DNA of 64,000 nucleotides, taken from assembly GCA_963820545.1 (NCBI GenBank), contig CAWGAJ010000001.1:2046001-2110000 (forward strand), written 5' to 3'. The notes below the pieces were generated by a model, which saw only the letters and a list, made by a program, of their open reading frames with translations, ran no database searches and was not told the origin of the DNA. Numbering within the stretch: position 1 is the first letter of the stretch; each line of letters opens with the position of its first letter. Source of the DNA: CAWGAJ01 sp963820545 (GTDB lineage Bacteria > Planctomycetota > Planctomycetia > Pirellulales > Thermoguttaceae). Made by a program: the position numbers and the translations under genes. Below, piece after piece: positions 9,219 to 17,351 of the stretch.

Positions 9219-9284
9219 GTAGGGTGCGTGAAACGCACCGACAACCATCTCATTATGCTCATAGGTGCGTTTTACGCACCCTAC
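9219..9284. repeat. Long inverted repeat with GGTGCGT/ACGCACC arms
   Basis: gtagggtgcgtgaaacgcacc and its near reverse complement ggtgcgttttacgcaccctac flank a 24-base centre. Each arm is itself a palindrome. The same element is at 55247-55309, and a half copy is at 27479-27495. It begins right after the htrA stop and could act as a transcription end, but there is no T-run. Confidence 0.75.
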
Positions 9285-9794
9285 GAGTCTGGTCTAAGAG
9301 GCTGTTGTATTCTTATTTGAGAAATTAGATAATCTTACCCCCCCTTAAATATTGGGTAAAAACCACTTTAACACTTGACAATTAAAATAAAAACATTATA
9401 AAAGTAGAAAATAGGAATAATTGTTTGCAGGCTATTAACATACATCTTTTTTCTAATTACCCCAACTCGATCTGGAGGCAGCGTTAAAGGAAATTTACTC
9501 GGTATTGGTTGTGCGAAAAATTAAAACGGGTAAATTGGCGCTCCATTTCTTTTCCTTTGATCGAGAGACAACGCAACGGGGACTCTGTACTATTCGGGCT
9601 TCGTGAAAGATCTGGTACACGCACACGATACCGGGCAAATACGGCAGCAGCAGGGATGTAGCCTAGGTAAATGAATTTTAGATTCTCTACAAAGCTCATT
9701 TACCGGCAAATTTCATTTCCCGAGGTCAAGCAGATATTTTTTGTCTCCGGGCTTTATAGCCGGAACCACTTTTGTGGAAAGGAGCAAAGCGATT
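9285..9794. other. AT-rich intergenic region with long leader
   Basis: No gene is supported. It has an unusually low GC content for the window and carries the best sigma70-like promoter seen here (9375-9402), followed by about 390 bases before the next start codon. A leader RNA or small RNA could lie here. Confidence 0.4.
9375..9402 (+). promoter_or_regulatory. Sigma70-like promoter
   Basis: TTGACA at 9375-9380 and TATAAA at 9397-9402 with a 16-base spacer. A perfect -35 and a good -10. It would drive the PEP-CTERM gene at 9795 through a long untranslated leader, or a small RNA. Confidence 0.45.
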
Positions 9795-10676
9795 ATGAGC
9801 AAAAGATTTAGTTTTGTGGTATTTTTTGTGGCGATTATTTTTGTAGTATGGATTGCTACCGCTTCAGCTAATATTTACGACGTTCAAAAAGAGCTCGCGC
9901 TTTATGGTAATCTGAACCAGAATAGCATGCAAATTTATTGGGATCCGATTCAGCATATGAACGTCGGTTGCGGTCCCACGGCGGCGGTCAATTCGTTCGT
10001 TTATCTCCAGAAAAAGTATGGTAGTGTTTACGACACTTTACTCGTCCCGGCGTGCGGTCAAGATCTGGATGGTAATGGTATTCAGGATTTCTATGACGAT
10101 GAGATGGCCGTGGGCATTGCGTTGGGCGGAGCCAGTTACATGAACACCCTCGCCAATTTGACCACGTTCCATGACGACTTCATCTGGGGTAAAAAGGCTT
10201 ACATCGAGAGTGTCGCTTCGGGCAATACAGTCTACGCCGCGCAAGACTGGTGGGCCTGGACCAACACGGAGCGTCCAAAGCCCGCTTGGGTCGCCCCAGT
10301 GAAACCCACCTGGGGTTTCATTTACAATGAGCTTAAAGCTTGCGAGGACGTGGAAATCCTGCTGAGTTGGTCCGATGGCGGTCACTTCTTGACCCTCACC
10401 AGCTTGCACTGGAACGATGCCGATAACGATGGGATTATAGACTTTGGGGAGAACGCTTCGATGGACTACATCGATCCTTGCACCGGGGCCTGGGGCCAGT
10501 CGCAGATCTGGACTGGTGGCTCAGAGTCAGACAAGGATATCGAGACCGATTACAACACATCATCCACTACATGGATCAGCATGGCCGTCGCGGAAAGCCC
10601 CGTTCCCGAGCCATCCACTTTGATAATGCTGCTTTTGGCTGGCATGTGCGGTTTGACATTGCGCCGCCGCGCCTGA
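9795..10676 (+). CDS. Secreted C39-like protein with PEP-CTERM anchor
   Basis: A 293-residue protein started at ATG 9795, with GGAAAGGAG at 9776-9784; the upstream frame start at 9741 lacks support. Residues 1-25 are a signal peptide. The core has a papain-fold C39-like layout: Cys59 in NVGCGPTAAVNSF, His197 in DGGHFLTLTSL and Asp227 in DYIDP. Two calcium-loop-like segments follow DxDxDG patterns (DLDGNGIQDFYDDE, DADNDGIIDFGEN). The C-terminus VPEPSTLIMLLLAGMCGLTLRRR is a PEP-CTERM sorting signal, which exosortase systems recognise. Probably a surface-exposed cysteine peptidase-like protein; the substrate is unknown. A terminator follows, so it is likely monocistronic. Confidence 0.8.
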   Translation: MSKRFSFVVFFVAIIFVVWIATASANIYDVQKELALYGNLNQNSMQIYWDPIQHMNVGCGPTAAVNSFVYLQKKYGSVYDTLLVPACGQDLDGNGIQDFYDDEMAVGIALGGASYMNTLANLTTFHDDFIWGKKAYIESVASGNTVYAAQDWWAWTNTERPKPAWVAPVKPTWGFIYNELKACEDVEILLSWSDGGHFLTLTSLHWNDADNDGIIDFGENASMDYIDPCTGAWGQSQIWTGGSESDKDIETDYNTSSTTWISMAVAESPVPEPSTLIMLLLAGMCGLTLRRRA

Positions 10677-10707
10677 ATGGCTTAGGCGGGAAATATTATT
10701 AAAATTG

Positions 10708-10756
10708 GACGTCGCTCTTTTAAGGATTTAAAAGAGCGGCGTCTTTTTTTATTTTT
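10708..10756 (+). terminator. Rho-independent terminator
   Basis: Stem gacgtcgctcttttaa with near-perfect complement ttaaaagagcggcgtc (10708-10743), then a T-rich run to 10756. Ends the PEP-CTERM gene. Confidence 0.85.
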
Positions 10757-10802
10757 ATGTATGAACAGTGACACATTTTTTTCCAATACAAGGACCATAA
10801 TC

Positions 10803-11552
10803 ATGTGGACAATCGAACAGTCGCGCAGCTTTTTGAAGGATACAGTGCGCCTGAGCATCGACTTTTCGCAGACCGATCAGCACCGCGGCGTGCCGCCTCC
10901 ACCCTTGGAAAAGCCGTATCCGGCCGAGGCCCAGCGAATCGATCTCACACCCATCGGCCAATGGAAAAATATTCCCGGGGCGGACGTAGAAACGGCCATT
11001 CGCATTCGGGAAAGCCGGCGAGACTTTAGCAGCCAAGCTCTTACGCTCGAGGAACTATCGTTTTTGCTTTGGGCCACCCAGGGCATTCGCCAAAGGCTTA
11101 ATCGCGGCACGGCCCTGCGCACCGTTCCTTCGGCTGGGGCCCGACACGCCCTGGAAACTTATCTTGGCGTACTCAGCGTAAGCGGTCTGGAGCCGGCTTG
11201 TTATCGCTATTTGCCCCTGGAGCATCAATTGCTGCTGGAGTTCACCGACCAGCAGATGAGACAAAATCTCATCGAGGCCACTTTGGGCCAGGAATTTATC
11301 GGCCAGGCCGCGGTTGTCTTTATCTGGACTGCCGTCCCCTATCGCATGGAATGGCGTTACGGCCTTGCCGCTCATAAAGTAATTGCCCTGGATGCCGGCC
11401 ACGTTTGCCAGAATCTTTATCTGGCTTGCGAGGCAATCCAAGCGGGAATGTGCGCCGTGGCCGCCTACCATCAGGAATTAATCGACAAATTCCTGCACCT
11501 GGACGGCAAAGAGGAATTTGTCATCTATTTGGCGCCGGTGGGAAAAGTCTAA
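10803..11552 (+). CDS. SagB/ThcOx-type nitroreductase-fold oxidoreductase
   Basis: A 249-residue FMN-dependent protein of the SagB/ThcOx branch. ATG 10803 is preferred, with AAGGA eight bases upstream; ATG 10761 would add 14 residues directly after a terminator. Typical blocks are seen: AIRIRESRRDFSSQALTLEELSFLLWATQGI near the N-terminus, TVPSAGARHALETYLGV (FMN contacts), and GLAAHKVIALDAGHVCQNLYLACEAIQAGMCAV near the C-terminus. In RiPP clusters SagB oxidises azolines to azoles. No YcaO cyclodehydratase or precursor is visible nearby, so this is probably a stand-alone oxidoreductase of unknown substrate. Confidence 0.85.
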   Translation: MWTIEQSRSFLKDTVRLSIDFSQTDQHRGVPPPPLEKPYPAEAQRIDLTPIGQWKNIPGADVETAIRIRESRRDFSSQALTLEELSFLLWATQGIRQRLNRGTALRTVPSAGARHALETYLGVLSVSGLEPACYRYLPLEHQLLLEFTDQQMRQNLIEATLGQEFIGQAAVVFIWTAVPYRMEWRYGLAAHKVIALDAGHVCQNLYLACEAIQAGMCAVAAYHQELIDKFLHLDGKEEFVIYLAPVGKV

Positions 11553-11577
11553 CGGGAAAAAAACGACTTTTTTAACA

Positions 11578-11595
11578 CACGGCACAAGTGCCGTG
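11578..11595. repeat. Palindromic repeat cacggcac-aa-gtgccgtg
   Basis: Perfect 8-bp arms with a 2-base centre, flanked by tttaacac and gctaaac. It belongs to the short palindrome families of this genome. The rest of the 11553-11792 spacer shows no gene. Confidence 0.6.
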
Positions 11596-11792
11596 GCTAA
11601 ACGTTCTTATTGCAGGCCCTAGAACACGAAAGATTAGTATACTTTCACTGCCAAAAAATCTTTGCGCAACCGGCCGGGCAAAGTGAATCGGCTGGTATGG
11701 TTTTCTCGGTCATGCCCCCCTCAATCCGCCGAAATCAGTGCAGAGGCTAGTTAGTATCTGTCTGTTGTGAATACAGGAAAAATTCACTTGCC

Positions 11793-12854
11793 ATGAAGCA
11801 ATTACGGTTAGTATTAATCATAAATCTATGGATTGGGGGCGCAGCATTTCTGGGGATATCGGTTGTAACGGCCAGAGAAGATATTCCTCATCAAAAGCCG
11901 CGGCAAAGCATATCGGTCCAGCGCGAGTATGCCGTGGCAGCAGAAGACTTCCAGTGGTTCGACGCACGGCGGTCCCGGCCGGTGCCGGTGGAAATCTATT
12001 ATCCAGAAGCCGGGGAAGGGCCATTTCCCGTAGTGCTCTTTTCACACGGGCTGGGACGCTCGCGCGAAGATTGTGCATATTTAGGTGTTCATTGGGCCAG
12101 CCGGGGATATGTTTCGGTATTTGTGCAGCACATTGGCAGTGATGATGCCGTATGGCGGGGGAAAGTCCAGCCGCTGAAGCATTTGAAAGAGGCGTATGAA
12201 GACCCGGCAACCATGCGAAACCGTCCCCGGGACATGCGCTTTGCGCTCGATAAACTTGTACGCCTGCAACGGCAACACAATACATTGGCAAAACGATTAG
12301 ATTTTACGCGCATTGGCGCGGCGGGCTTTGACTTGGGCGCGGAAACCGCCCTGGCGCTGGCCGGTCAGGTTTTGCCGAAAGGACTGATTGCCGAGGACCA
12401 GCGCATTACCGCGGTAATCGCCATGAGTCCGCCTGTTATGCCGGGACAAGTGCCGTTGGAAATCGCTTACGGCGGAATTCATGTCCCTTGCCTGTACCTT
12501 ACAGGCAGCGAAGATGACGGCCTCATTGGCGCGACAAAGGCCTTCCAACGTCGCTGGCCGTTCGACCTCACGTTTGGCGCCGATCAGTATCTAGTCACAT
12601 TTTTCGGCGGCGATCACATGATCTATGCCGGTCACATTGTGCGACAGCGCGAGGCGGAGAAAGACGCCCGGTTTCAAGTACTGATCCGCGACGCTTCGAC
12701 GCTGTTCTGGGACGCTTATCTCCAAGAAAAACCCGGGGCCATCGCCGCCATTCAGGGCACGGGTCTCAATTCCCTGCTGGGCCGGAACGCCCTGGTGGAA
12801 AAAAAGGTTGTCCCAGGCGCGACCAATCGTGCTATTGAGTCTTATACGAAATAG
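11793..12854 (+). CDS. Alpha/beta hydrolase, PAF-acetylhydrolase-like, with Asp at the nucleophile position
   Basis: A 353-residue secreted protein with signal peptide about 1-27. The alpha/beta hydrolase core is clear: PVEIYYPEAGEGPFPVVLFSHGLGRSRED (oxyanion HG motif near residue 85), ASRGYVSVFVQH, and a nucleophile elbow GAAGFDLGAETALALAG at 176-191. In related family members this elbow reads GHSFG. Here Asp180 stands where Ser is expected. The acid could be Asp241 or Asp242 (GSEDD) and the His is 275 or 281 (GGDHMIYAGH). So the fold is complete but the nucleophile has changed. Activity could be lost, or hydrolysis could use Asp as in epoxide hydrolases and dehalogenases. Substrate unknown. 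Confidence 0.8.
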   Translation: MKQLRLVLIINLWIGGAAFLGISVVTAREDIPHQKPRQSISVQREYAVAAEDFQWFDARRSRPVPVEIYYPEAGEGPFPVVLFSHGLGRSREDCAYLGVHWASRGYVSVFVQHIGSDDAVWRGKVQPLKHLKEAYEDPATMRNRPRDMRFALDKLVRLQRQHNTLAKRLDFTRIGAAGFDLGAETALALAGQVLPKGLIAEDQRITAVIAMSPPVMPGQVPLEIAYGGIHVPCLYLTGSEDDGLIGATKAFQRRWPFDLTFGADQYLVTFFGGDHMIYAGHIVRQREAEKDARFQVLIRDASTLFWDAYLQEKPGAIAAIQGTGLNSLLGRNALVEKKVVPGATNRAIESYTK

Positions 12855-13329
12855 CACCCTCTGCTGCCGGTTGTTAATGTATTAATGACCGGTAAATAAT
12901 GTTATTTTACCCTAGCCCGCGGATCGTTGAACGCGGACTAAGGCCATTACTCGTGTTGCTCAATAAAAACGTAATTTCATGTATATTTTGTATTATTAAC
13001 TATTATAATTGGTATTTATAATATAGGCGTTATAAGAGGCCCCCTTCCGATTTCAAAAAACCTGCGATCCTCTCCCTCGATAGACTGGTTTTTTGCCAAT
13101 TTAAGCCTGCAACTCATTGACAAATGTTTTCTCGATAGTTATCGTAAATATTCAGGCTATTTAGCTATTCGCCGTAATACCGAAAAGCCACAAAGTTGAT
13201 TGCTAAGTGGAACGTTCAGTTAAGGTTAGGTTAAATATGTGCTTGGAGAAGAGGTTGCTAGTCGTCTCAGGTGAATAAGGGACTGCAACCCACGGGTAAG
13301 GCGTATACGCAGATAGTTTTTTATGCGTT
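12855..13329. other. AT-rich intergenic region
   Basis: No gene is supported. It contains an imperfect palindrome at 12913-12940 (tagcccgcgg ... cgcggacta) and otherwise AT-rich sequence. It probably holds the promoter of the sugar transferase gene. Confidence 0.45.
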
Positions 13330-14364
13330 ATGAATAAGCTTTTAATAAGGATGCAACAAGAATTAATGGCGAGCCTCACAAAAACCAGCAGCGTGCGGCA
13401 TTTGTTCAAGAAAACCGCTTCCAACGACAGAAAAACGACTGCCGTTGACATCAATGTCGTTCGCATCAGGGAGCCGGCGGCTTATTATCGTTGGAAGGGA
13501 ATTGTCGATCGCATTCTTGCCGCGATTTTGCTGATTCCCTGCCTGCCGCTGATAATGTTTTTAATACTGTTGGTGCGCTTGACATCGCCTGGTCCGGGAC
13601 TATTTCTGCAATGTCGCGTGGGAAAAAACGGCCGGAAATATTTCATGTACAAAATCCGCACCATGATCCACAATGCCGAAGCAGAGACCGGCCCCGTGTG
13701 GACGCAGTCTAAGGATCCGCGGGTTACTTTTGTGGGACGTTTTCTCCGCAAATTCCAATTGGATGAAATTCCCCAATTATTCAACGTGCTTAAAGGCGAA
13801 ATGTCGCTGGTCGGACCGCGTCCCGAAAGACCGGAATTTATCAAGAAACTTTCGGAGCAGATACCCGATTATTCCAACCGGCTGGTTGTTGCTCCGGGCG
13901 TAACGGGATTGGCACAACTGAACCTGCCGGCGGATAGCGATCTGAACAGCGTCCGCCGCAAGCTGGTGCTGGATTTGCAATATATTGAACAGGCGGGGCT
14001 GTTGCTTGATCTGCGCTTGCTTTTTTGCACCTTTTTCTGCATCTTTAAGTTGCCTGGCACGGTCCATCTTTTCGGACTGCGTCGCCAGGTTGTATTGCCT
14101 TTTGTTCCGCAGGATCATGGCCGGATAGATGCAAGCCAGCCAGTTTTAATCCCTGGGGAACTCGCCCAAAAGGCCGCGGCCTTGCCTAGCGCCGAGGCCG
14201 TAAGCGGTTTGGAAATATCCGCGGAAAAAGCCGCGAAAGAAGGCAAGCACGTCCCCGGCCGGTCCCCTACCCCGCGGAAAACAGCCGCTACAGTAGAGGT
14301 TGATCTAGAGGAAGATTACCGCCGCGACGACCTCAAAAATGCCAATGGCATGGAAGCCGCGTAA
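13330..14364 (+). CDS. Bacterial sugar transferase (undecaprenyl-phosphate glycosyl-1-phosphate transferase)
   Basis: A 344-residue protein of the polyprenol-phosphate phosphoglycosyl transferase family, which starts exopolysaccharide or O-antigen repeat synthesis by loading a sugar-1-phosphate on undecaprenyl phosphate. One membrane helix at about 63-86 (ILAAILLIPCLPLIMFLILL) is followed by the catalytic core: LTSPGPGLFLQCRVGKNGRKYFMYKIRTM, the Asp-Glu pair in FQLDEIPQLFNVLKGEMSLVGPRPE, and APGVTGLAQL. The last 80 residues are a polar extension not usual in the family. No other polysaccharide gene is adjacent, so it is a detached family member. Confidence 0.92.
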   Translation: MNKLLIRMQQELMASLTKTSSVRHLFKKTASNDRKTTAVDINVVRIREPAAYYRWKGIVDRILAAILLIPCLPLIMFLILLVRLTSPGPGLFLQCRVGKNGRKYFMYKIRTMIHNAEAETGPVWTQSKDPRVTFVGRFLRKFQLDEIPQLFNVLKGEMSLVGPRPERPEFIKKLSEQIPDYSNRLVVAPGVTGLAQLNLPADSDLNSVRRKLVLDLQYIEQAGLLLDLRLLFCTFFCIFKLPGTVHLFGLRRQVVLPFVPQDHGRIDASQPVLIPGELAQKAAALPSAEAVSGLEISAEKAAKEGKHVPGRSPTPRKTAATVEVDLEEDYRRDDLKNANGMEAA

Positions 14365-14424
14365 ATCCGGCGGCCGAGGATTCTAAGTGGAACCGCAGAA
14401 GTCTGTATGCTCAGGATGACATAG

Positions 14425-14497
14425 TGGAGACGAGCGGGCTCGAACCGCCAACCCCTAGCTTGCAAAGCTAGTGCTCTCCCGATTGAGCTACGTCCCC
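14425..14497 (-). tRNA. tRNA-Ala(TGC)
   Basis: 73 nt cloverleaf on the minus strand. Acceptor GGGGACG pairs with CGTCTCC and includes the G3:U70 alanine identity pair. Anticodon loop TTTGCAA gives TGC. T-arm GGTTCGAGCC. No encoded CCA. It lies downstream of tRNA-Ile on the same strand. Confidence 0.95.
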
Positions 14498-14593
14498 GTG
14501 TTTAGTGGGCAGTGGGCTGTGGTCAGTAGCCGGCTTTCAGTTTTCAAGCCCAGAGTCTCTGACCTCAGGCCTATAGCCTCGAGCCTATAAAAG
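14498..14593. repeat. Word-like repeats between tRNA genes
   Basis: Contains gtgggcagtgggctgtggtcagt and cctatagcctcgagcctata units, members of the degenerate simple repeat family found in other spacers (2820-2860, 20091-20240). Confidence 0.5.
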
Positions 14594-14667
14594 TGGGCGC
14601 ACCAGAACTCGAATCTGGGACCTCGTCCTTATCAGGGACGCGCTCTAACCAACTGAGCTATGCGCCC
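14594..14667 (-). tRNA. tRNA-Ile(GAT)
   Basis: 74 nt cloverleaf. Acceptor GGGCGCA/TGCGCCC, D-arm GCTC AGTTGGTTA GAGC, anticodon loop CTGATAA gives GAT. It pairs with tRNA-Ala(TGC) in the order found in bacterial 16S-23S spacers, but no rRNA gene flanks it. Confidence 0.95.
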
Positions 14668-15076
14668 GATTGTTAAGTCTGGGATGTTTTAGCCGACACG
14701 GGGATTTTGCCCGTGTTTATTCTGCTTACAGCCCTCACTGGCTGACAAGCAGCCAGTGGCACACGTGCACACGTGAGAGATACCGAAACATGCGATTTTA
14801 CACTATCAGAGCCGAGTGTCAAAGATGCTTGTTCATTAATGCTGTAACTTTCTGTATAAAAATGAGTTGCGTCACTGAATCGACTGAGCGGTTCATAGAC
14901 TATTGGCGTAATTGCAAATACATACATAGCGGGGCAATATAATCGGCATAATCGGAAAATTTTCCGCAATCTAATCATGCTCCGGACTACACCGGGCCGA
15001 AAGAGATTTTATGTAACCAGGTCGGCAGGCGCCGTCACTGCGTAATCGGTTCGTCGAAAAAAGAAGGAATGAAGTC
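14668..15076. other. Intergenic region upstream of tRNA-Ile and redoxin gene
   Basis: No gene supported. An inverted segment lies near 14745-14775 (gctgacaagcagccagtggcacacgtgcacacgtg). There is no 16S rRNA sequence here. Confidence 0.45.
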
Positions 15077-16993
15077 ATGAAATATATAGATTACCTCAAT
15101 AAAGCAATTTGGTTTTTGAGTCTGGTATTTGTTTTTGATATCGCGGCATCGACAGCGGCTACGCCCACCGTGGAGCAGGCCTTGGGGCTCAGTCCCGTGC
15201 AATCCGGGGTCGATTACGATCATCCCGCTGCTCAAGATATAGCCAAGTGCAAAATCGTCGCCAAAAAGACTAACGGTCAGGTGGGCTGGATCGTGGAAGG
15301 GCCCGATGGCACGATCCTGCGCAGATATGTGGACACCAACGGCAACAACATCGTCGATCAATGGAGCTACTATAAAGACGGCGTGGAAGTGTATCGCGAT
15401 ATCGACTCGAACTTCAACGGCAAGGCCGACCAATACCGTTGGTTTAACACCGGCGGCACGCGCTGGGGTTTGGATCCAAAGGAGAGCGGAACAATCGAGT
15501 CTTGGAAAACAATCTCGGCCGAGGAGGTAACGGCCGAAGTGGTTGCCGCCCTGGCCTCACGCGACGCGGACCGTTTCGCCCGGGTGGTGATTTCGCCGAG
15601 CGAGATTAAAAACTTAGGATTGGGCAAATCCCGTTCGGCGGAACTGGTGGAGAAGGTCGGCAAGCTGGCCGGATCGTTCAAACAGTTGATAACGCGGCAA
15701 AAAACCGTTACTCCCCAAACCGCATGGGTGCAATTCGGCGCCGGTCGGCCGGGCATTGTTCCCGCCGGAACAGACGAGTCGACCAAGGATATCCGAGTTT
15801 ATGAGAATGTAGTGGCGATCGTGGAAACAGCGGGAAAGAACGGCCAAGTGCAGATCGGCACGCTGATCCAGGTTGGCGACGACTGGCGCGTGATCGACCT
15901 GCCGCGGGAGACGGCTGAAGGCCAGGCCGATTCGCCGTCGGCAGGCTTCTTTTTCCAGGCTTCGATGGTTCATCGCAACGACTCGGGCGGCGGCGATTCG
16001 AGCGGCGGCAATCAGAAATTGTTGGCCGAACTGGAAAAACTCGATCAAGGCGCAGCCTCTGCCGCGTCGCCCGAACAGCAGGCGGAATACACCACCCGGC
16101 GGGCCGAACTCCTGGAACAAATCGCCGCTTCCTCTGCCAACGCCGAAGAACGCACTTTGTGGATCCGTCAATTGACCGACATGCTCAGCGCCGCCGAACA
16201 GATGGGCAATTATCCCGATGGGCTGGACCGCCTGAAAACTCTTTTTGAGAAACTCAGCAAAAACGAGACGGATAAGGACCTGGCGGCTTACGTCAAATTC
16301 CGGCTACTGATGGCCGAATATTGGCGAAAAATGCAGGATCCCAAGGCAACTACCGCCAAGATTCAGGCGGAAATACAAAGCCAGTGGCTGAAAAATCTCG
16401 AGGATTTTATTGCAGAATATCCCACTGTACCCGATGCGGCCGAGGCCATGCTGCAATTGGCCATTGCCCAGGAATTCGCCGGGCAGGATGATGACGCAAA
16501 GAAATGGTACGCCCGGGCGGTAATGGAATTTCCCGAGACCTCGGCGGGCAAAAAGGCCCTGGGCGCACAAAAACGGCTCGAGTGCGAAGGCAAGGTGCTG
16601 GCCTTCAGCGCACAGGGACTTTCGGGCAGTCCGGTGAACTTGGCGAACTTCCGGGGTAAAGTTACGTTGATTCAGTTCTGGAGCACGCACAGCGATCAGG
16701 CCAAGAATGACATGGTCGCGATAAAAGAACTGATCGCCAAATACGGCCGTTCGTTTGCAGTGATAGGGGTCAGCTTGGACAACAATCGCAAGGAACTTGA
16801 TTACTATCTAGCGCAGGCCAAACTGTCTTGGGTGCTAGTTTTTGAGGAAGGCGGATTAGACAGCCCGCCGGCCAACCAATTGGGCATTCTTACCGTGCCA
16901 TCGATGATCCTCGTAGACCAGCAAGGCAAGGTGGTTAACCGAAACATTCAAGCGGCTGAAATCGAAGCCGAGTTGAAGAAGTTGATTAAGTAG
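15077..16993 (+). CDS. Secreted redoxin/thioredoxin-fold protein without CXXC
   Basis: A 638-residue protein with GAAGGA before the ATG. Residues 1-28 are a signal peptide. Residues 70-140 carry a planctomycete-type repeat describing DTNGNNIVDQWSYYKDG and DSNFNGKADQYRW, with EF-hand-like spacing. The middle part is helical, with TPR-like organisation around 400-500 (AYVKFRLLMAEYWRKM). The C-terminal domain (about 515-638) is an AhpC/TlpA-type redoxin (NFRGKVTLIQFWSTHSDQAKND, IGVSLDNNRKELDYYL, VPSMILVDQQGKVV). The site normally WCxPC reads WSTHS at 535-539, so both redox cysteines are missing. It is likely structural or sensory rather than a thiol oxidoreductase. Confidence 0.85.
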   Translation: MKYIDYLNKAIWFLSLVFVFDIAASTAATPTVEQALGLSPVQSGVDYDHPAAQDIAKCKIVAKKTNGQVGWIVEGPDGTILRRYVDTNGNNIVDQWSYYKDGVEVYRDIDSNFNGKADQYRWFNTGGTRWGLDPKESGTIESWKTISAEEVTAEVVAALASRDADRFARVVISPSEIKNLGLGKSRSAELVEKVGKLAGSFKQLITRQKTVTPQTAWVQFGAGRPGIVPAGTDESTKDIRVYENVVAIVETAGKNGQVQIGTLIQVGDDWRVIDLPRETAEGQADSPSAGFFFQASMVHRNDSGGGDSSGGNQKLLAELEKLDQGAASAASPEQQAEYTTRRAELLEQIAASSANAEERTLWIRQLTDMLSAAEQMGNYPDGLDRLKTLFEKLSKNETDKDLAAYVKFRLLMAEYWRKMQDPKATTAKIQAEIQSQWLKNLEDFIAEYPTVPDAAEAMLQLAIAQEFAGQDDDAKKWYARAVMEFPETSAGKKALGAQKRLECEGKVLAFSAQGLSGSPVNLANFRGKVTLIQFWSTHSDQAKNDMVAIKELIAKYGRSFAVIGVSLDNNRKELDYYLAQAKLSWVLVFEEGGLDSPPANQLGILTVPSMILVDQQGKVVNRNIQAAEIEAELKKLIK

Positions 16994-17351
16994 AGATTGG
17001 GGATTAGGGATGGGTTGATTGCATGATTTTCTTATCCAGTTTCGCCGTATTTACTGACCGGCAAAGTTTCACATTTGGATGAGTGACATTTAGCTAAGTG
17101 ATTATTTGGCAAGGGATTATGAACGCAGTCGTTATAACCGGCTATTCGGTATTATCCAGAAGATCAGCAAAATCGAAAAAAAGCTTCCTTTCGGCACAAT
17201 CCGCAACCGAAACCTATATTCAGGTAACAATTGAAGTAGAACGGGCGTTCGGGGGGCAATCCACGAATCCCGACCATCCCGCACGGAATGGTTTGTGGTG
17301 TTCGCCCACAACGACCTGTTTCGATGCTGAAATAAACTAAGGAGGGAAAGC
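16994..17351. other. Intergenic region before BON gene
   Basis: A plus-strand open frame at 17098-17340 has no ribosome site or protein character and is not called. No repeat or RNA gene was recognised. Confidence 0.4.

Noticed and set aside
9219..9284. Terminator for htrA
   Set aside because: No T-run on either side, and the same element occurs next to unrelated genes.
10803..11552. RiPP (azole peptide) cluster around the SagB-like gene
   Set aside because: No YcaO cyclodehydratase, precursor peptide or RiPP exporter nearby.
14668..15076. rRNA gene next to tRNA-Ile
   Set aside because: Too short and no recognisable 16S or 23S conserved segments on either side of the tRNA pair.
17098..17340. 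80-codon plus frame before the BON gene
   Set aside because: No domain or start signal; spacer sequence.
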